Shown here one piece after another: positions 1-11,045 of a stretch of DNA of 64,000 nucleotides. The stretch lies in contig VWRR01000006.1 in NCBI GenBank assembly GCA_013995675.1, positions 558,001 through 622,000 of the forward strand, read 5' to 3'. Origin of the DNA: Cyanidiococcus yangmingshanensis (lineage: Eukaryota; Rhodophyta; Bangiophyceae; Cyanidiales; Cyanidiaceae). The notes beneath the pieces were generated by a model that did not search any database, was not told where the DNA came from, and saw nothing but the letters and a program-made list of their open reading frames with translations. Position numbers and translations under genes: made by a program. Every line of letters starts with the position of its first letter. Position 1 is the stretch's first letter.

Positions 1-333
1 CTCCGCCGCATTTTCAAAAGGTGTTCTTTCTGATCTGCAGAAAGGACACCGCAACAACTCCTCCTGATCTTGAAGATCCTTCATAAAGGGATCATTTCGC
101 ACGTTTGTAAGTTTCTCCCAGAAACGACCGCCGTACCCAGAGGCCTCACGCAGTTTCCCCAAGAGCGCGCAGTACTCATCGGCACCGAATCGTTCACATG
201 CCGACAAGTGTTCCACCTGTGCTCGAAAAACATCCTGCTCCCGTATTGCTTGCGTCTTTTCTTGAGTTCGTTCAAACCATGAGCGTAAAAAGCGTGCCGG
301 ATTCACCAAAACACTCCGCGTCGGACGCAGCAT
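1..333 (-). CDS. Unknown protein, 5' part only (runs off left edge)
   Basis: An open frame starts at an ATG complementary to 331-333 and stays open to the window edge, giving about 111 residues. An in-frame TAA lies upstream, so this ATG is the first possible start. The N-terminus is basic and arginine-rich (MLRPTRSVLVNPARFLRSW), compatible with organelle targeting. The middle is helical and charged. Near the edge there is a CPFC pair that could be half of a zinc-binding site. I do not recognise the family. A TATA-like element lies about 60 bp upstream. It is divergent from the eIF2A gene. Confidence 0.6.
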   Translation of the reverse strand, partial: MLRPTRSVLVNPARFLRSWFERTQEKTQAIREQDVFRAQVEHLSACERFGADEYCALLGKLREASGYGGRFWEKLTNVRNDPFMKDLQDQEELLRCPFCRSERTPFENAAE

Positions 334-390
334 GAGCGCTTTCAAGCGTCCGCGCACAGTCGCGAATCGTCCACGCTCACTCTTGCCCGA

Positions 391-398
391 CTTTTATA
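391..398 (-). promoter_or_regulatory. TATA-like element for the left-edge gene
   Basis: The minus strand reads TATAAAAG about 60 bp upstream of the ATG at 333. Position and sequence fit a core promoter. This is inference from sequence only. Confidence 0.4.
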
Positions 399-722
399 GT
401 CTCGCTCATACACAATCTCTATCTCGTTTCAATATGTGATTTTGTTGAGAGAGGAATTCAACCTTGGGTTCCACAACACAGGAGCAGGAGCGCGTACCGT
501 TCCAGACCGACACGGTCGCGTACAGCGGACGGGCGAATCGGTTCCGCCGCCCCGTACGACGCTCGTCTGCAAGGTCGACTGCTCGCGACTAACGAGCTAG
601 CTGCAGTTACTTTGGTTGACGGCGAAGCAACAAGACGTGCTTGTGGCGCGTCTGGGTCTACAATCAAGTGGCAGCTGGGTCAGCTGCATACGAAACAAGA
701 GATAAACGGGGCACCTCTGGGC

Positions 723-2525
723 ATGGAGGGCGCTCGTGAAGTCCTGTGTCGCAGTCGCGAAAGAACGCTGTTGCAGCAGCTCGAGTTGACTCGTCCAGCA
801 GTAGAGGTAGACTTGGCACGCGTGCAGATCAATGATGATGCCGATGCAACGATAAGCGATCTTCCATCTGTTCCGCATTCGTTGGCGTCGAACGCGATCG
901 TCAGATTTCTGCCCACCAACGGGAGCCTTTTGCTTTTTGTTCATCCGGATAGCCGCGCGTGTACGGTCTTCCGCCTCGGGAACGCGGGTGCGGCGCTCGA
1001 GACTGTGGCCAGCGTTGGGGGTACCGCAGCGGACGAGTACATTCAAGACGCGGCCTTCTCTCCAAAGGGCACGTTTGTGGTAACGTGGTCCCGGCCGCAC
1101 GAGCGTCTGGTAGATGGGAACCTGCGGGTCTGGCGATGTACCACTGGGGTGCCTGTGCGAGCTTTTCTTCATCGACAGTATCGTGCGAGCGCTTTTCCAT
1201 ATGTTCAATGGACTGCCAATGAGCAGTTTGCCTTTCATGCGGTGACCAATGCCCTCGATGTCTACTCTGGACAGGACCTCGACTGAGCCTCGACTGCTGC
1301 GGATGCCCGTTCCAGGTCTTGCCCAGTTCGCTGTTGCCCCTATGGCTGTTGCCGAGACCTGTGACTGAGAGTAGTCTGGCCTATGTTGCCACGTTTGTTC
1401 CTGAAACAACCAATGGAGCTCCTGCGAACATTCAGATCTGGGCTGTGGGGACAACCGTCTCGGTGCGGAGCCGCCATGGCACCATCGATGGCATGAGTGC
1501 AACATCTTCTGAGGCCCTCTGTGCTGTTGTCGTGGCGTCTCGCCGAGTGTTTCGCGCTCAGTATGTGGACTTTTACTGGTCGCCAAAAGTTTATGGTTCT
1601 GGTAGTTACCCATCGCTGGTCGTACGCACCAACCATGATTATGATGTAACCGGCCGCTCGTACTATGGAGAATCGAGCGCCTACTTCCTGCAGCCGAATA
1701 GCAACTCATGTGGCGCTGGAGATGTTTCCGGTGACGGAATATCGTTGCCGTCTGGTCCTATCCACGATGTGGGTTGGTCTCCGACTGGTCGCGAGTTTGT
1801 TGTGGTTCACGGGCCGCCACCTGCTCGAGCGACCCTGTTTCATGCAGGTGGCACTGCAACGTTCGATTTCGGTACCGGTCCACGGAATCGTGTTTCATGG
1901 TCACCTCATGGGCGTTTTCTTGCGCTCGCTGGCTTTGGTAGCATGTCCGGTAATGTGCAAGTATGGGATCGAAACAAGAAGAAGATCATTGGCCAGTTCA
2001 AGGCCGAATGCACGACGCAATGGCAATGGTCACCCTGTTCGCGCTACTTTCTCACCGCAGTCTGCTACCCACGTATGAAGGTCGATAACGGTTTTCGCAT
2101 TTTCAAATACGATGGAAGCCTCGTCTACCAGCGAAAGTTTTCTGAGACGCACCTCTATCAAGTCGAGTGGCGACCTGTCGCTGAAGGCACATTCCCCGAT
2201 CGGCCGGCCTCACCGGATGTGTTAGCCAACCTGCGAAAGGGGTCCGATCCAAACACTCCGAATTCCGACCCGTTCAGAAGAGAAGACGGACTCAGACTCG
2301 AACTACGTATCTGCGAGTCAAGCACGCCCCGCTGGAGCATACGTACCTCCACATCTACGTCGGCAAGTTGCTGAGAACGGAGTTGCGATGCCGTCGCTGA
2401 GACTTCACGAGCATGAGGCTCCCCAGAGCCTTTTGTCAACGCCGATAGAAACGAAATCTCAGCGAAAGAATCGGAAGAAAAAGGAGCGAGTAGCTCGTAG
2501 ACAACAAGATGTTCCGATATCATAA
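723..2525 (+). CDS. EIF2A: Eukaryotic translation initiation factor 2A (eIF2A), frame broken
   Basis: eIF2A is a WD40 beta-propeller protein that can deliver initiator tRNA to the 40S subunit under non-standard conditions. The sequence shows the family hallmarks: HGPPPARATLFHAG, FDFGTGPRNRVSWSPHG, LAGFGSMSGNVQVWD and VDNGFRIFKYDGSLVYQ, followed by the C-terminal AYVPPHLR and the lysine-rich KNRKKKERVARR tail. The first in-frame ATG is at 723; longer versions need a TTG at 612. The frame changes near 1276-1290, 1340-1365 and 2310, yet homology continues: GLAQFAVAPM sits in the short middle frame and the C-terminal tail is back in the first frame. No GT-AG intron of the right length and phase joins the pieces. 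I read this as a real gene with assembly indels; a decaying copy is the alternative. About 595 residues in total. Confidence 0.88.
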
Positions 2526-3547
2526 AGGGAGCCTTCGAGACACACAATGACACGAAGCTCTGGGTGCAGCGAAGCCGCGTAGCGTTCAAGCAACACAACT
2601 AGGGTAGCTGGGTGCTGGAGCGCAGCTGCTTGCATACGCCTTGGATGGTGATCTCGTCCTTTCTCGCACAGGTTGAGGATGCATTGATAGGATCAGAACA
2701 AGAAGTATCTGGGCCATAGAGTGGCGCAGAGCCACAACGGGACGGTGACGCTTCTGGCAGCCTCGTTACCTACTCGACATGGCCGCAGTCAGGATGGCGA
2801 GTGGCCGGGCCAGCATCTTCCAGCTGCTTGGGGTTGCAGCACAATGCAACTGGAATGATGATTTCTTTTTTCCGCAGAAAGCATACGCTGTTGAACGAAA
2901 GCTCATTCAGGAAATAGTGAATCGAGGCGATGCATGCTCGGAGTTATGCATGAGCTGTGCTGAAAAAAGGCTAGGACACCCTGGGAAGGCCGCAATCAAA
3001 GAACCATCACTTACATGGTTGACAGCCGAGACGACTGCAGTTGAGCAGGGGAATTGCTCGATTCTTTAGCCCTCTGATATGCAGACGGGACCTAGGGATC
3101 CTTATCGCCTCCTGCGGTGTCTCGCTGGATCTCGCTTGGTCACGACTCGGCTTGCTTTTCGTTACTGGGCGGCAACCGCATCTTGAACAGCAACCATGTC
3201 AGTCTTCTTGCCAGATTATTGGCGTCCCAAGCTGTTCATGGACAGAATGGATTGAATCGTTCGGTCTAGTTTGCCTGTTGTAGGGCGCCCACACAAGAGA
3301 ATCCTTCACCCATAGCCCCTTTTCAATCTTGAGTGTTCCATATGATCCCATGGCTGATCCTTTCTGAGATCGCCTTCAGCGAAAGACGTCTGTTTGGAGC
3401 CCATGTCAGCTTAGCGCAAGCCGTTCCAACATAGTGTACGTAACACGAATTTGTTGGCAGCACATCGCGCGAACAAGATGCTTTCATCAGAAGCGTGTCG
3501 TGTCTTGCATCTCCGAAAAGGTTCCATGACTCCAAAGCGTTTCTAGG
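2526..3547. other. Intergenic stretch with one small ORF
   Basis: No recognisable gene. An ATG-started 96-codon frame at 2779-3069 on the plus strand is noted separately. The rest holds only short frames on both strands, with no tRNA or repeat seen. Confidence 0.4.
2779..3069 (+). CDS. Small ORF ending in a CaaX-like tetrapeptide
   Basis: An ATG-started frame of 96 codons with several cysteines (SELCMSCAEKR). Its last four residues are CSIL, which fits a CaaX prenylation box, and a terminal leucine would favour geranylgeranylation. Rho/Rab GTPases and G-protein gamma subunits end this way. The body does not resemble either family, so the ending may be chance. I do not recognise it. Confidence 0.2.
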   Translation: MAAVRMASGRASIFQLLGVAAQCNWNDDFFFPQKAYAVERKLIQEIVNRGDACSELCMSCAEKRLGHPGKAAIKEPSLTWLTAETTAVEQGNCSIL

Positions 3548-3757
3548 ATGCGACGCTCTAGCATCGCCAAGTCAAGATCAGTTCAATCACGACGATTTCG
3601 GGTATCGAGTGAGCATTTACGAGACCGACGTGATGGGCCATGCCCGAATGCAGACCATCGACTGCTGTTCGGGTTCATCGCCGATCATCGAGTACTCCAT
3701 GCGGATAGGATACGCGGCTTTATGCAGTTCACCTGCATGAAGGTATCCGATGAATAG
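3548..3757 (+). CDS. Small arginine-rich ORF, unknown
   Basis: An ATG-started 69-codon frame, strongly basic (MRRSSIAKSRSVQSRRFRV), just downstream of COQ2 and converging on it. Composition looks coding, but a neighbouring frame (3495-3740) is also open, so the call is weak. Confidence 0.2.
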   Translation: MRRSSIAKSRSVQSRRFRVSSEHLRDRRDGPCPNADHRLLFGFIADHRVLHADRIRGFMQFTCMKVSDE

Positions 3758-3855
3758 AAATCACAGCATATAGCTTGTTGATTCTTGTGCCAGTGGCATC
3801 TCTGATGAATATGAAATCAAGGGTGCCATATCATCGTACCAAACGATCACCGCAA

Positions 3856-4934
3856 TCACTCGGAGGAGCGAGTAGCTTGTCGATTCTTTCCTTGTCGCCA
3901 GCGCCACCAATTCGCAGCCGCAATACCAACCAGCAGCATCAGACCTGCCGTGGGATTGCGACGAAACTGGCGCATGCAATCCGCTGGGTCATCAAGTTGA
4001 ACCTTGTACAGCTGATGGAAGAGATGACCACCCATGCACAAGGTGCCAACATAGAAAGGCCAGGGCTGTTCCGAAACGATGCCAACCACGGCCATATTCA
4101 CCAGCATTGCAGTCGTGAAACCGCGCAACCAGGTCTTGGTATGGACGTCGCCGAACCGCAACGCAGTCGATCCGACTCGAAGCAGCTCGTCAGTACGCTT
4201 GTCCTGATGGGCGTATAAAGTATCATAAACCATTGTCCAGCACCAGGCTGCAGTGTAGAGGGGCAAAACGACGCGCCAGTCGAACTGTCCATCGGTGGCA
4301 GCAGACCAGCCCAGGAGAACACCCCAGTTGAACGTCAATCCGAGCACCGCTTGTGGCCACATTGTAAAGCGCTTCGCCAGAGGATACAACGTGGCTGGAA
4401 CCAGAGCACTCGCGCCTATGAAAAAGGTTGTCGCGTGTAACGTGTCGTGCATGCTACCAAACCATGGCGGACTAGACCTGTTGTCCTGTCGGTGTCGAGA
4501 TCCAGAGAAGAATCGGCAAGCCAGCCAGGGTTTGAGCTGCAGCGAACCCGATCCCGTGGCCAACAGGAAGACGACCAGCAGCGAGTGGCCTCTGTTTCGT
4601 ACGCGTCGTCTGTCTGTCAATATCCCGATCCCAGAGGTCGTTTACGGTACAGCCTGCGCCTCGAAGCAGAAACGAACCGAGTAGGAAAGCACCCTGAAGG
4701 CTGAGACTACCGAGTGGCGAAGAAAGAGTCAACGGCGAGTGCTCTTTCGGACCCGCGTCAGAGCAGAGCGTTTGGGGACTCGCGTGATCGAGCCCTGCCG
4801 CAAGCGCAATGCTCCATGCACCTGGTATGTACAAAAGCCAAGTGCCCGTGGGTTTGTCCCAACGAGCAAGTTGAGCGTATGGTGCAATACGCTGCGCCAG
4901 CCGCAACCAGAACCCTTCGGCTGCAGACCACATG
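3856..4934 (-). CDS. COQ2: 4-hydroxybenzoate polyprenyltransferase (COQ2), frame broken
   Basis: COQ2 attaches the polyprenyl tail to 4-hydroxybenzoate in ubiquinone synthesis, in the inner mitochondrial membrane. Both Mg-diphosphate motifs are visible: NDLWDRDIDRQTTRTKQRP with the LAAG that follows, and YDTLYAHQDKRTDELL. The ALGLTFNWG and LLGWSA stretches are typical of UbiA/COQ2, and several hydrophobic helices fill the remainder. The ATG at 4934 opens MWSAAEGFWLRLAQRIAPYA, just ahead of the conserved RWDKPTGTWLLYIPG. The frame is open about 50 codons further upstream but without an ATG, so the presequence is uncertain. The frame changes once near 4480-4500, between the first motif and the later helices. 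Roughly 360 residues. It lies about 350 bp downstream of WEE1 on the same strand. Confidence 0.9.
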
Positions 4935-5284
4935 GCCGAACGGCGCTGGTATTGGCTTGAGACTGCGACGCTGCTGCCAGAGGGTATTAAAACATCCCAG
5001 CGAAATGCGTCGTTCGCGGTCGGACTCGACGTCGCCGCGAGCAGCCAACTTGGGGACGGTGACGGACACCTTGCGTAGAACACGTTCTGAACGGTGTTTC
5101 AACGCCTGCTTGTGTGCTTGCAGTCACGTCAAGGTACAGTGGGTTGCCTGCAAGATGGCCGAGTGCCAAGTGATGAGCGCGTTCGCAGGAGACCAAGTGC
5201 AAACTCGAGGCTGAGGCATGCTTCCAGGCAGCTCCCAACAGCACCCTCGTTTTCGCAGCTGTTCTGCAGATCGTACAGCACCAC

Positions 5285-7621
5285 TCAGAAGGAGCTGTCA
5301 GAGGAACTGGAGTGGTCGCGAAGCCAAACTGCACACGCAGAGGCGAGCTGCATCGCAGTGGGTCGTTGCCGAAGGCACGGGTGCATGCAGCGCTGTATCC
5401 AGTCGGAGAGAAACCGGAGCGCAGCCGCCTCTTGTTTTGGAATAGAGTTGTTGTCACACAAGCTGCGCAGAAGCACCAGTTTGCCGTCACGTAGATGGTG
5501 CCATTCGTCTCCTTTTGTCGGCAGAGGTTGTTGGGTCAGTAGCTCGTAGACGGAGATACCCAGCGCAAAAACGTCAACAGGAGCAAGCGATTCGCTGATG
5601 GCCTCGCTGAGGACGCTCTGGCAAAGGTATCTAGAGTCGCCTTCGCTGCCGTTGAAATCAGAACCGTCGACGCGGCAGGCAAGGCCAAAATCACCGAGCT
5701 TAAATCGCTCATCTTCTTCGGATGGACGGTTAACCTGCAACCGGCCCTGACTAAGGAGAATATTCTCTGGTTTGACATCCATGTGGGCAATACCCCGAGC
5801 GTGGCAATGTGCCAACGCTGACGCGATGTGGCCCAGCAAGCGGATGAGCCGGAAATACTTGGACGGTGTGCCGAGTCCCGGTACGGTTTGGGCACACGGC
5901 AATCGCATGTTTCCACCAGCGCAGAATTCAAGTTGCATGTAGAGGCGAGTATCGTGATCTTCGAACCAAGCTGTATGATAACGGACGATGTTTTCATGGT
6001 AACCGATAGCAGCCAGAGCGTGCACTTCGCGCAACGCATCCAGTCGATCTGTTCGACTCAGCAACGGGCGAGTCGTACGCTTCACTGCATAAAGACAGCC
6101 GTCGATTCGGTCACGCACCATGAGGACCTGACCTTTGATACCGGAGCCGAGAACACCGATCTCCTCAAAATGCCGGAAAAAGTGAGAATGCACGAACGCG
6201 GCCTCGAATTCGAGATGGTTGGCTCGTGCTGAATCTGCCTCTGTCGTCGGTCTTGCATTGAGTTCGATGTCGCTCGGTGTGAACAGAAATGGATTGACAA
6301 TACGGCACGGTGATGATCGTGTTTCTCGTTTGGGGACGTTTCTCGGGTCATACGCAACATCATGTCGGGTAATCAGAACGGGCTCGGACTCATCGATGCG
6401 TTCCGGCCACCTGCGATTCCAGTCCGTTCGAGCCATCGATTCATGCTGAATCAAGGCTGGTGGCACTGACTCAATACGCTGCTGCTTTCGGGAATCAAGC
6501 CCAAGCAAATCAGAGCTCCCTGCTGAGCGATCTGAAGGCAACATCGACAAAGTACGCGTTTTGTCAGCCGTGTCTCGTGGTTGCATCTCGTCAGATGGTG
6601 CCAGAGGAATTTTCTCTGTTGAGGACGCCATAGGCATCTGGGCGGTCTGGGCCATCACCTCATCATCTCCCGCCTGGCTGAATGTGATTCGACCAACAAG
6701 TCCGTTCGACATACGAGCAGTCTGCACTGCCCGTCGACGAGCGCGCAGCATTCCCAGAGTGTCCTGAGACAAGAGAGAATTTTGGGTGTTCATCTGCGAT
6801 GCAAGCGCGAGGTTGTCATTCGGATCGATCTCGCAGATATGAGTTGCCTGGGTCGGGTTCTCTGTACGCTGGCTGCGCACAGGCGGTCGAAGGGCAGAGA
6901 AAGTGTTCTCTCGAACTGCTTGCCAACGCCCGTTCGAGGCGCCGTTCAGGAGATGCAGGCGTTTGAGCGCTGGGGATGGCGAGGGCGGCGGTTGATTCAT
7001 GCTCGCACCCTGATCCTGCAGCTTAGCACACGATGCTGTGGATTCGTCGGTTTCCAGTAAAGTGGGCTGCGCGTTGAGCCAGTTTGTATTCGCGGCAGTC
7101 GCCACCCTATAGGTTGGTGTTCGGTACGCGCTAGCGTCGAATGTTGTCGCCTCCCGAGAGACATTTCCTCCAAAGAGAGGAGTGGCAGAAAAGTCTCCGC
7201 TATGAACTGGGGTTTCCACGTCGAGCGCCTCTGGGGTCAGTCGCTGTGCTCCGTTAGCCGTCGTGCTCCATGCAGACATGTCAAGTCGCGAGAGTTCAAG
7301 TCTTGGCGTATGGAACGCGGGCCGAACCTGCTGCTCGAGAATTTCTGGTATCGTCCGCTGCCGCGCAAGCGTTGCTTGATTGTTCACGGCACCGTTTTGA
7401 TGCAAGGAATGCTTTTCATCTGGTCGCAGAACACGTCTCGCCTTCTCCGTTGAACACTCCGCTCGGACTTGATTTTCGACCCGGTGTTTGGATGCAGGTT
7501 GCGCAGTTACAAGTGCAGACGCTTTCGACGCTCCGAAGCGTGAAGCGCGCCGCATCTTGAGGACTGCTGCAGCCGTCGGGGCTGGGTGGCCCCTTGACGA
7601 GCGTGTCCCAACGCGCCCCAT
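5285..7621 (-). CDS. WEE1: WEE1-type protein kinase
   Basis: WEE1 kinases phosphorylate the inhibitory tyrosine of CDK1 and delay mitosis. The 778-residue frame is intact from the ATG at 7621. The first ~480 residues are low in structure and rich in Ser, Arg and Ala, as expected of a regulatory tail. The kinase domain fills about 484-778: glycine loop GVLGSGIKGQV, VAIK-type lysine in YAVKR, catalytic HMDVKPENIL, magnesium-binding KLGDFGLA and the WEE1-typical EGDSRYL activation segment. A glycine-loop aromatic (usually F) is replaced by K (GIKG), which is mildly unusual. MYT1 is the close alternative, but there is no C-terminal membrane helix. The cell-cycle theme is shared with the adjacent DP gene. 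Confidence 0.88.
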   Translation of the reverse strand: MGRVGTRSSRGHPAPTAAAVLKMRRASRFGASKASALVTAQPASKHRVENQVRAECSTEKARRVLRPDEKHSLHQNGAVNNQATLARQRTIPEILEQQVRPAFHTPRLELSRLDMSAWSTTANGAQRLTPEALDVETPVHSGDFSATPLFGGNVSREATTFDASAYRTPTYRVATAANTNWLNAQPTLLETDESTASCAKLQDQGASMNQPPPSPSPALKRLHLLNGASNGRWQAVRENTFSALRPPVRSQRTENPTQATHICEIDPNDNLALASQMNTQNSLLSQDTLGMLRARRRAVQTARMSNGLVGRITFSQAGDDEVMAQTAQMPMASSTEKIPLAPSDEMQPRDTADKTRTLSMLPSDRSAGSSDLLGLDSRKQQRIESVPPALIQHESMARTDWNRRWPERIDESEPVLITRHDVAYDPRNVPKRETRSSPCRIVNPFLFTPSDIELNARPTTEADSARANHLEFEAAFVHSHFFRHFEEIGVLGSGIKGQVLMVRDRIDGCLYAVKRTTRPLLSRTDRLDALREVHALAAIGYHENIVRYHTAWFEDHDTRLYMQLEFCAGGNMRLPCAQTVPGLGTPSKYFRLIRLLGHIASALAHCHARGIAHMDVKPENILLSQGRLQVNRPSEEDERFKLGDFGLACRVDGSDFNGSEGDSRYLCQSVLSEAISESLAPVDVFALGISVYELLTQQPLPTKGDEWHHLRDGKLVLLRSLCDNNSIPKQEAAALRFLSDWIQRCMHPCLRQRPTAMQLASACAVWLRDHSSSSDSSF

Positions 7622-8505
7622 ATGTTCGTAAAGCAGCGTCTTTCCGTGATCCGAGGAATAGGGCAAGATTTCCCCGAAACTTTACGCGCTTATCACTCGC
7701 TCCACGTGCTCTCCAACAAGTCTACCAAAAAAAGGGGAAAGATAAACACGTTCTCGATAAAACTTCCCGTGAAAACGGCAGAAACCGTGCGTACCCTCTG
7801 GAACACCTCGACGGGGATACGAATAGGGACGAGGGCCTCGCGACGCGCACACGAATGCGCGCCACGTCGACCGGATTGCGCCCGTTCTGCTGTCCGCGGT
7901 GGCGGGCGTTTTCGACGCGTGCCCCGAATGGAAGAGACTGCGTGTCCCGACATGGACAAGACGCGAACGCGTGGTTGCATCTCGCCCTGGCGCAAGGACG
8001 GTTTGAAGCGCTGCCTCTGCAGATGTGATGTTGCGGACAAGATTGATCTTGCTTCTCTAAGAGTTTCAAAAGGGGTCCCCGAATATGATTGATTTGACGT
8101 TTGGTTATGTCCTTTATCTGGAATGAAGCGCCAGCACAGAGATCGCTAGAATCCAAGATGCGGGCTTTTGATGGACACTGGGTTTGAAAACTGGCTCGTG
8201 CGCTCCTGCGGGACCGCTGGGATACCAGCTCCGGGTAGTACTGCTTGATTTTGACGATTTCGGGTACCATATTGCATTGCGCACAAAATGATGTTGTTTT
8301 TAGGATCTAAATTAGGTCTGGGTTCGAAAACTTGGAGTTTTCTGGGATATCTCCGATGCCGAATTCGTTCTTCGCCGTCACTCGAGGCGATCACTGGGGG
8401 TGAAACTTAGATTCGGAAATCTTTGTTCATGTCTCGGACAAGTCCAGATATTATCTAGGTAGAGCGAGTGAAATGCATTCTCTATGCGGACGCGTGTCCA
8501 TTTGA
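7622..8505. other. Upstream region of WEE1, no clear gene
   Basis: Frames are open on both strands, including a 182-codon ATG-started minus frame at 7722-8270 (MVPEIVKIKQYYPELVSQ) and a 156-codon plus frame at 7622-8092. They overlap each other, resemble nothing I know, and neither has convincing support. Confidence 0.3.
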
Positions 8506-9041
8506 TATGTTCGAAAGTTTCCTGGATCGTTTCGTGAGCAGCGTCCAATCGCCGTGATACAGAACGCACGATATGTGACAACCAAAAAAGACGTCACGTA
8601 CAAGTCGCCCAATACGATCGTGCCCAGGGCCAGAAAAACTTCCTCAAATGAGCGGAAAGAGCGTCACAGGCATCCCCTGTGTTGCAGACCCGCTTGCTTC
8701 GCTAGCACCCATACCAAAGGCACGGCTGCCTGAGACACTCCACCAGAGGACAAAGCCCTAGCCATGATACAGCTACCTGGCGCCAGAGAGACATGTGGGA
8801 CACCAGCGCCTCGGCCAAAGATAGACGATGGCATCAACTGGGGCCCTCGTCCTTGATGGCGTCCGCATCACCCAGAATCAGCAGCAACAGCAACATCGAT
8901 TCCCGTCCGCACTCTCGCACGATGCCGCCCGGATTGGTCGACGCATTGGTGTCACGACGGCATCGAGTGTATCCATGGCCATCGGTTGCACCGTTTCTGT
9001 CAGCATGGATCATGGAATGAGCTTCTGCATGCATCTGGGCA

Positions 9042-9230
9042 TTTATCATAGAGGTATCCATCAACGACCGTGTTGCCAGATTCATCTCAAGGCTCTACAT
9101 GGCGTTTATCATAGAGGTATTCATCAACGACCGTGTTGCCAGATTCGTCTCAAGGCTCTGAATCGCATTTATCATAGAGGTATTCATCAACGACCGTGTT
9201 GCCAGATTCATCTCAAGGCTCTACATGGCA
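9042..9230. repeat. 63-bp tandem repeat, three units (copy A)
   Basis: Units beginning TTTATCATAGAGGTAT recur at 9042, 9105 and 9168. The period is a multiple of three, so long frames appear on both strands. The array overlaps the last codons of the DP gene and extends past its stop. Copy B has about four units. Confidence 0.85.
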
Positions 9231-10034
9231 TCCATTATGGTATTCATCACGGGGAGGATCACATACAGCTTCACAACAGGCACCAGGACCCGAATCTCCA
9301 ACAGATCCTGTCGATGTCAACGAGGGATCCGCCTCAGTCGTCGATACGCACGCACGCCGATCGACCGCAGCATTGGCAACAGTGCGAGCATCACCAACAC
9401 CAGCACCGCTAACCGACGACTCCAGCGCTAACAATACTCCATCGGCATCGTATACCTCAAAGGGCCGACTGAACGCAAACCGACAATAGCCCGATCCTGG
9501 TTCGTCGCCGGCAATTTCAACAGCCGCATCCGGCTCGGTCGCAATCAATAGAAACGGGAGGCGAAGGCTCCCCTCTCCTCGACCAGCGGGCGATCGAACG
9601 CGCCCAGAGGCCGCCGAGCCCCGCGCATTCCGCTGCGCCAGACGCTCCAGCGCTCGAGCCAGCCTGCGATACCGCTGAATGCAGCGGTCCTTGTCCCGGA
9701 CACTCGAGCTCAGACGAGACAGCTCGTCTTCGAGAAGCGACTGTTCGCGAGCGCTCGCGCGCGGTAGGCCACACCAGCGCACGGAGCGGCGGTCTTTGCG
9801 AACGACGCCAATCGCGCAGAGAACGTTCAGCGCATCGTAGACTCGTCGACGGACATTCTTCTCCTCGCTGGCTGGGTCACGGAGGGTAACGCCGCGGTCT
9901 CCTCGGAGAAGCTCAGCAACCAACTCGTCCGCAACCTCATTGTAGGTCGTCTCGCCTTTCTCCTCTACCTTGTGGCAGATGCGCACTGCGAAATGCCGCA
10001 GACCTTTCTCCTCGCGCGGACGACTAGGCGTCAT
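9213..10034 (-). CDS. TFDP: DP-type transcription factor (E2F dimerisation partner), copy A
   Basis: DP proteins pair with E2F to control S-phase genes. From the first ATG (10034) the protein is 273 residues. Residues ~8-91 form the winged-helix DNA-binding domain: GLRHFAVRICHKVEEKG, TTYNEVADELVAELL and the DP signature NVRRRVYDALNVL. A heptad-rich segment at ~95-145 (LEDELSRLSSSVRDKDR) fits the dimerisation helix. The rest is a Ser/Ala/Asp-rich tail whose end lies in the 63-bp repeat. A GTG 13 codons upstream keeps the frame open but is unlikely to be used. Copy B encodes a protein differing at about five residues, all in the last 80. RRRVYDALNVL with LRHFAVRIC favours DP over E2F. Confidence 0.9.
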   Translation of the reverse strand: MTPSRPREEKGLRHFAVRICHKVEEKGETTYNEVADELVAELLRGDRGVTLRDPASEEKNVRRRVYDALNVLCAIGVVRKDRRSVRWCGLPRASAREQSLLEDELSRLSSSVRDKDRCIQRYRRLARALERLAQRNARGSAASGRVRSPAGRGEGSLRLPFLLIATEPDAAVEIAGDEPGSGYCRFAFSRPFEVYDADGVLLALESSVSGAGVGDARTVANAAVDRRACVSTTEADPSLTSTGSVGDSGPGACCEAVCDPPRDEYHNGCHVEP

Positions 10035-10259
10035 GCCGCCTTCAAGGCTCTGCTCGAGGTGGTCACAAAACACGAGCGCTCCCCAACGCGCCTACGCCTA
10101 CGGGCGCTTGCCTAGCAGAAGGGTCGCTCTTCCCTCTGCAACCGGGAAGGCGGACGCTCTTCCAGCGCTGATCGCCACTGGTCGCGTCGTCGACAGCAGC
10201 CCAGCTGAGGCGGGTCTCGCGCTGACGATCGACGCCGGCTTTTTCGCTGTGCTGGATGA

Positions 10260-10533
10260 CCCCAAAAGTGCTACCCCAGAGTCTGAACTGCGTCGATCGT
10301 CCAACCCGTCGTCCCAGTCCTGAGGCGCTCGAGAAAGCGAGCAACAGCGCAGCTAAATAGAGAACAATGACGACGACGACGCAAAAAGAGCCAAGACCCC
10401 AAAAGTGTTACCCCAGAGTCTGAACTGCGTCGATCGTCCAACCCGTCGTCCCAGTCCTGAAGCGCTCGAAAAAGCGAGCTACAGCGCAGCCGAATAGAGA
10501 ACAATAATGACGTAGTGGCGATACCTCACAGGT
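10260..10533. repeat. Two tandem ~137-bp units upstream of DP copy A
   Basis: CCCCAAAAGTG followed by a conserved ~110 bp recurs at 10260 and 10397. The pair lies 225-500 bp upstream of the DP start, so it could be a duplicated promoter segment. The same pair is present in copy B. Confidence 0.8.
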
Positions 10534-10878
10534 ACCTGGTCTGCAGGACAAGCTTGCAAGCGTTGTTCGCCCAAGCCTCGTTGTTGGCACCGGCGCTGAC
10601 GACAGCCTCAGTATTACGTGCGTCCCGACACCAAGAGCGACTCCGATGCGACCGAACAGAACCAGTCGAGAACAGACACACGATACTTTTTCTCCACAGC
10701 GATCTGGGTACAGGATCGCCGAGCGATGTTCCCGCGCCGCGCTGTGCTGACGTCCGAGGCCAACGGTGGTGATGGGTAGGCGCACCCGTCCCGCGACTCG
10801 AGCCGTCGATCAAGCCCTCGCCATGGCATTCTAGAGAATCACGACCGAGCTACGGATCGCGATATCGATAACCATAGC

Positions 10879-11045
10879 GGTGATCGATCTACAGAACGTG
10901 TTGATGAGATCGTTGTTGCTGATAGTATTTTAGATGGCGGTGGTGGCATTGGCAACGACAGCAGCGACAGAGAGTGGCGGTGATCGATCTACAGAACGTG
11001 TTGATGAGATCGTCGTCTCGGATAGTATTTTGGATCTAGATGGCG
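10879..11045. repeat. Two tandem ~100-bp units (copy A)
   Basis: GGTGATCGATCTACAGAACG with its following bases recurs 100 bp later, each followed by a GATAGTATTTT block. Present twice in copy B too (about 28660-28800). Confidence 0.75.

Noticed and set aside
1260-1374. Short intron in eIF2A between its first two frames
   Set aside because: The only GT-AG pair has the wrong phase, and the middle frame encodes conserved eIF2A residues, so it is coding.
597-1709. 370-codon minus ORF opposite eIF2A
   Set aside because: Antisense to a well-supported gene, with arginine/serine/cysteine-rich composition typical of shadow frames.
8828-9412. 194-codon plus ORF across the 63-bp repeat in copy A
   Set aside because: It is antisense to DP, built largely from the tandem repeat, and its counterpart in copy B is broken by the different unit number.
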